Of a stretch of DNA of 64,000 nucleotides, positions 61,193 to 64,000 are shown in pieces. The position numbers were made by a program, and so were the translations under genes. Position 1 is the first letter of the stretch, and every line of letters starts with the position of its first letter. Below the pieces are notes generated by a model. It was not told where the DNA came from and searched no databases. It was given only the letters and a program-made list of their open reading frames with translations. This DNA is from Pseudofulvibacter geojedonensis (GTDB lineage Bacteria; Bacteroidota; Bacteroidia; Flavobacteriales; Flavobacteriaceae), in the NCBI RefSeq assembly GCF_042675745.1, contig NZ_JBHTJM010000009.1, positions 434,001-498,000 on the forward strand, read 5' to 3'.

Positions 61193-62491
61193 TTAATTAT
61201 TGTTATATACATTTTCTTGTGTTGAGTTTTTTACTGTTAGTCTATCAAAATATTCGTCCATTTTATCCCAAATGGCATAGTACTCCAATTCTCTCGATCG
61301 ATCGTCATTACCCATATCACAGTTAATTACAAGGTATCTACCCGTTTTTTTATCCTTATTAAAATACATCCAAGTTGCAACTCCAGCATCACCACCAGAA
61401 TGACCTATAAAGCCTAGTGCACTATGCCCAATAAATATTGCAGGGTTATAGTCTCCATTAAAAGGATGGTTTGCGTTACGTTCATCTTTTGCAAAATGGT
61501 TTTCATTTAATTGTTCTGAAAAGAATTCTTTATAACTATCTTTTTTAAGTAGGGTTCCTTCTCCAGAGTATCCTTTAATCAACTCTGTAAGATATTTAGC
61601 CATATCACTGCTTGAAGAAATAAGCATTCCATCTGGGTAGGTTATAACGGTATAAAAAGGTAGCAGAGTATTATCGTTTCTATACAGCCTTGAATGCTTT
61701 TTTATATCTACATCTGCTAGTTTCCAACCAGATGAATTCATACCTAATGGTTTCAAGATATGTTCTTTTGTAAATGAGTCAAATGCTTGGCCTGTGGCTT
61801 TTTCAATAACCAATGCGCATAGTGTAGCACCTATGTTTGAATAGTTATAGCGTTCTCCAGGTTTAAAATTTAAGTAATTTTCTTCTTTATAATATGCTCC
61901 GTTTTCTTGTAGATAAGCTTTTAGATATTCATCCATTGAAATATACGATTCGAAAGGGTTGAATTGTTGTTCTGGATAGTCTGTGCTCACATTTGTTAAG
62001 TCTTGATTTTCTGTTAAAACCCAAGCTTTATTCATGTATTGGTCTCCATCATTAATACCAGATGTATGAGTTGCCAAATGCCTGATAGTTATAATTTCGT
62101 TCGGATAATTGGGGTTTATAACCTTAAAAGCTAAATAATCTTGTATAGGGTCATCTAGATTTAATTTTCCTAATTCTTTTGCTTTCATTAAGGCTATACC
62201 TATTAATGTTTTAGAAACAGAAGCTATGGGCTGTATGGTGTTTTCTGAATATCTTTCTTTGGTTTCTGTATTAGAAAAACCAAATCCTTTTTTGTATAAT
62301 ACCCCATCTTGGTCAACCATAGCAACTGCAAAACCATTTATTAGTCCATTTTTTTGAATGGAATCCAATTCAATTGTTAAAGAATCTTTTATAGCTTGTT
62401 TTTCATTTATGGGGATATGGGGTTGTTTTTTATTTTGATTACAAGATGAGCATGCAATTCCTATAATTAATAGTAGAGCTATTTTTTTCAT
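61193..62491 (-). CDS. Serine hydrolase lipoprotein of the beta-lactamase family
   Basis: 432-aa predicted lipoprotein (CSSC, Cys17 or Cys14). The SxxK is S91-V-S-K94 (IASVSKTLIGIALMK), the YxN lies in RYNYSNIGATLCALVIE and HSG in GHSGGDAGVATW. The rest matches class C-like serine hydrolases acting on peptides or esters. It has no close partner gene. Its upstream region contains a 17-bp palindrome (62569-62585). Confidence 0.88.
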   Translation of the reverse strand: MKKIALLLIIGIACSSCNQNKKQPHIPINEKQAIKDSLTIELDSIQKNGLINGFAVAMVDQDGVLYKKGFGFSNTETKERYSENTIQPIASVSKTLIGIALMKAKELGKLNLDDPIQDYLAFKVINPNYPNEIITIRHLATHTSGINDGDQYMNKAWVLTENQDLTNVSTDYPEQQFNPFESYISMDEYLKAYLQENGAYYKEENYLNFKPGERYNYSNIGATLCALVIEKATGQAFDSFTKEHILKPLGMNSSGWKLADVDIKKHSRLYRNDNTLLPFYTVITYPDGMLISSSSDMAKYLTELIKGYSGEGTLLKKDSYKEFFSEQLNENHFAKDERNANHPFNGDYNPAIFIGHSALGFIGHSGGDAGVATWMYFNKDKKTGRYLVINCDMGNDDRSRELEYYAIWDKMDEYFDRLTVKNSTQENVYNNN

Positions 62492-62909
62492 TTAGTATTC
62501 GTTCTCTGTTAAGAGATAAAAATAGGATTTTTGTTACAATTTTTTTAAGCTTATTACGGAAAATTAATTGTGATTTTATATCACAGCCGTAAGAGCAATT
62601 AACAAGCGTTAAATTTCGATTAGGAATTCAGTTGTTATGGTACTTGTACATTACTATACAGTGTTATTTCTTATTGTACTTTTTACAAAAGTAAATTCAA
62701 AATATTATGTTTAGTGTAATTGGTAATATGTAAGCTATTTATTAAATAACATGTCAATTAATCATGATTGTGACAAAATTTCATTTAATAATGCATTTAA
62801 ATAGAGTGTAATTAGTAATTATTCATAATGGCATTTTTTTTGCGAAATACTCAATGAAGCTTTAATAGGTTTCAATATTGAAATAATGTTTAATTAAAAT
62901 TTTGTAATT
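62492..62909. other. 418-nt intergenic region, divergent control region
   Basis: Lies between the starts of the serine hydrolase and Hsp20 genes. No gene is visible. It holds the palindrome TGTGAT-N5-ATCACA (62569-62585), similar to a Crp/Fnr-type operator though one base too wide, and the sigma-54-type promoter at 62829-62844. The rest is AT-rich without other recognised elements. Confidence 0.6.
62829..62844 (+). promoter_or_regulatory. Sigma-54 (RpoN)-type promoter of hsp20
   Basis: TGGCA (62829-62833), eight T, then GCG. GG at 62830-62831 and GC at 62842-62843 are 12 nt apart, as in the -24/-12 pattern TGGCAYRNNNNTTGCW; 14 of the constrained positions agree except one purine and the last W. 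It lies 65 nt before the Hsp20 ATG. Confidence 0.6.
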
Positions 62910-63386
62910 ATGAGCAATTTAGTCAATGTTCCTAAAAACGGAAGTTTAGCAAACACTAATTCAAATCAAAACTTCCCAAATTGGTCTAACTGGTTAGATG
63001 ATATATTTAATAGAGACCTCCCTTCAGTATTTACCTCAAATTTTAATACTGGAATTACTTTGCCAAAAGTTAACATTAAAGAAACAGCAGATGCTTTTAT
63101 GGTAGAAATGGCAGTTCCTGGTTTGAAAAAGTCCGATTTTCATCTTGATTTAGATAACCAAGTATTATCAATTTCAACTCAAACAAAGCAAGAAAATGAA
63201 CATCAAAAAGATAACTATACTCGTAGAGAGTTTGGTTACTCTTCATTTAAAAGAACATTTACCCTACCTGAAAGTGTAAATGAAGAAAAGATTAATGCGA
63301 ATTATAAGGATGGAATTTTAAGTATTCTTCTACCTAAAAAAGAAGAGGCAAAACAAAAGCCCCCAAGAACGATTAAGATTTCATAA
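62910..63386 (+). CDS. Hsp20/alpha-crystallin small heat-shock protein
   Basis: 158-aa small heat-shock chaperone. The alpha-crystallin domain covers about 50-150 (VNIKETADAFMVEMAVPGLKKSDFHLDLDNQVLSISTQTKQ, then FKRTFTLPESVNEEKINANYKDGILSILLPKK, with the typical DGIL block). A short N-terminal arm and a basic tail ending PPRTIKIS contain the I-x-I motif. It binds unfolding proteins during stress. The only promoter seen is of the sigma-54 type. A strong hairpin terminator follows. Confidence 0.95.
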   Translation: MSNLVNVPKNGSLANTNSNQNFPNWSNWLDDIFNRDLPSVFTSNFNTGITLPKVNIKETADAFMVEMAVPGLKKSDFHLDLDNQVLSISTQTKQENEHQKDNYTRREFGYSSFKRTFTLPESVNEEKINANYKDGILSILLPKKEEAKQKPPRTIKIS

Positions 63387-63414
63387 TAGAAATGAATCTT
63401 TATGTATTTATAGG

Positions 63415-63442
63415 GAATGAGGCTAAAGCTTTAGCCTCATTC
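63415..63442. terminator. Terminator between hsp20 and the last gene
   Basis: 28-bp palindrome (63415-63442) with GAATGAGGCTAA/TTAGCCTCATTC and only the central AGCT as loop. It may serve both converging genes. Confidence 0.8.
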
Positions 63443-63465
63443 TAATATTATTAGAATGTAGTATG

Positions 63466-64000
63466 TTACTTCTTAATTCCTTTTAATTTAACTCCTTTCC
63501 AACCCATTAAAACGTCAAGATTGCCTCTTTCGTTTTTAATAAATTCAAATGATTCGGGTTCTTTAGGATCGTCAAAGAAAGTATTTTCTAATTCAGCTTT
63601 TAAGGTGGCTATCTGCTCCCCATCTTGATAAACTACCAAATTTTCATTTTCTACTTTAAAAATCAACTCCAAATTGCCCATGTCTGCAAACGAATATGTT
63701 CCTACATATCTTTTTAAAACGTTGGTGGGTAATTTAATAGATTTTCTACTCAATTCTTTCGGAATATCATATGGTTTGTTTTCCAATATTTTGGCAAAAT
63801 CTTCTATTGTTTTCTGAAAAGGCACTTCTTCATAATTTGCTAAGAAAATGAAATTGTAATTATATTCAAGATTTGTGTATACCTCAACTCTTATTCCGTC
63901 TGAACCACCACTTTTTTCTATAACACTCAATTCGTTTTGTAATAACGAAGCATAAGGTTCGTTTTTTATATGGTTTAAAAATTTGTTTAAGTCTGAAGCT
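63466..64000 (-). CDS. C-terminal part of a serine hydrolase, 5' end outside window
   Basis: The frame runs uninterrupted from the stop to the window edge (178 codons), so the ATG lies outside. Residues read ASDLNKFLNHIKNEPYASLL, the typical post-catalytic segment of beta-lactamase-family hydrolases, followed by a C-terminal domain with RYVGTYSFADMGNLELIFKVENENLVVYQDGEQIATLK, similar to DUF3471-like extensions. The SxxK and YxN motifs are not in view. It is therefore a fourth family member, incomplete here. Confidence 0.72.
   Translation of the reverse strand, partial: ASDLNKFLNHIKNEPYASLLQNELSVIEKSGGSDGIRVEVYTNLEYNYNFIFLANYEEVPFQKTIEDFAKILENKPYDIPKELSRKSIKLPTNVLKRYVGTYSFADMGNLELIFKVENENLVVYQDGEQIATLKAELENTFFDDPKEPESFEFIKNERGNLDVLMGWKGVKLKGIKK

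Overview
The window looks like a chromosomal segment of a member of the Flavobacteriaceae (phylum Bacteroidota). The evidence is the low GC content by eye, the T9SS type A C-terminal sorting domains (26319-28550 and 47996-48763), the ECF sigma/FecR/TonB-receptor signalling set, many SC-type lipoproteins, the absence of Shine-Dalgarno sequences, and promoters of the Bacteroidota type (TTG, about 20 nt, TAnnTTTG). I cannot name the genus. There are about 57 protein genes, one tRNA (Cys), no rRNA, no CRISPR array and no transposase.

Layout. (1) 1-6.1 kb: a TonB-dependent transducer receptor (cut by the window edge), its FecR anti-sigma factor and an ECF sigma factor, with a divergent zinc-metallopeptidase lipoprotein. 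An identical 29-bp element sits in front of fecR and in front of the metallopeptidase gene. A third copy of its core (GTAGGGTA-N11-AACTGTT) precedes the secreted reprolysin-type protease 24 kb away, which points to a small sigma-factor regulon of surface proteases plus a receptor. (2) 6.3-14.4 kb: a leftward block with a methyltransferase, mnmG, ybeY and a DUF4175 coiled-coil protein. Three parS palindromes (GTTCCACGTGGAAC) surround mnmG, and a 718-nt AT-rich gene-free region with DnaA-box-like 9-mers follows. Together these suggest the chromosome origin region. (3) 14.5-26 kb: gltX, SPFH protein, serine hydrolase, AraC regulator, S9 peptidase, glnS-yqeY. (4) 26-33 kb: secreted metalloprotease, then a lipoprotein/intradiol-dioxygenase/S41-peptidase group with a membrane AraC regulator, then folB and tRNA-Cys. 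(5) 33-46 kb: membrane and housekeeping genes (LysE exporter, FAD protein, ceramidase-like protein, rnr, LRR protein, rpiB, OmpA). (6) 46-54 kb: CtpA-type protease, a T9SS gene apparently inserted at the 3' end of rnpA, and a psd/phospholipase-D pair. (7) 54-60 kb: a siderophore-type TonB receptor and PepSY membrane protein with a complete promoter and a Fur-like box, then a type II NADH dehydrogenase. (8) 60-64 kb: a frameshifted lipoprotein gene between inverted repeats, serine hydrolases, and an Hsp20 gene with a sigma-54-type promoter.

How the parts fit together: most accessory genes concern the cell surface, namely nutrient sensing and uptake through TonB receptors, secreted proteases exported by T9SS, lipoproteins and serine hydrolases. 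The housekeeping genes form an origin-proximal core. Family assignments rest on motifs read from the translations; no database search was possible. Promoter, parS, origin and Fur calls are pattern matches that need testing.
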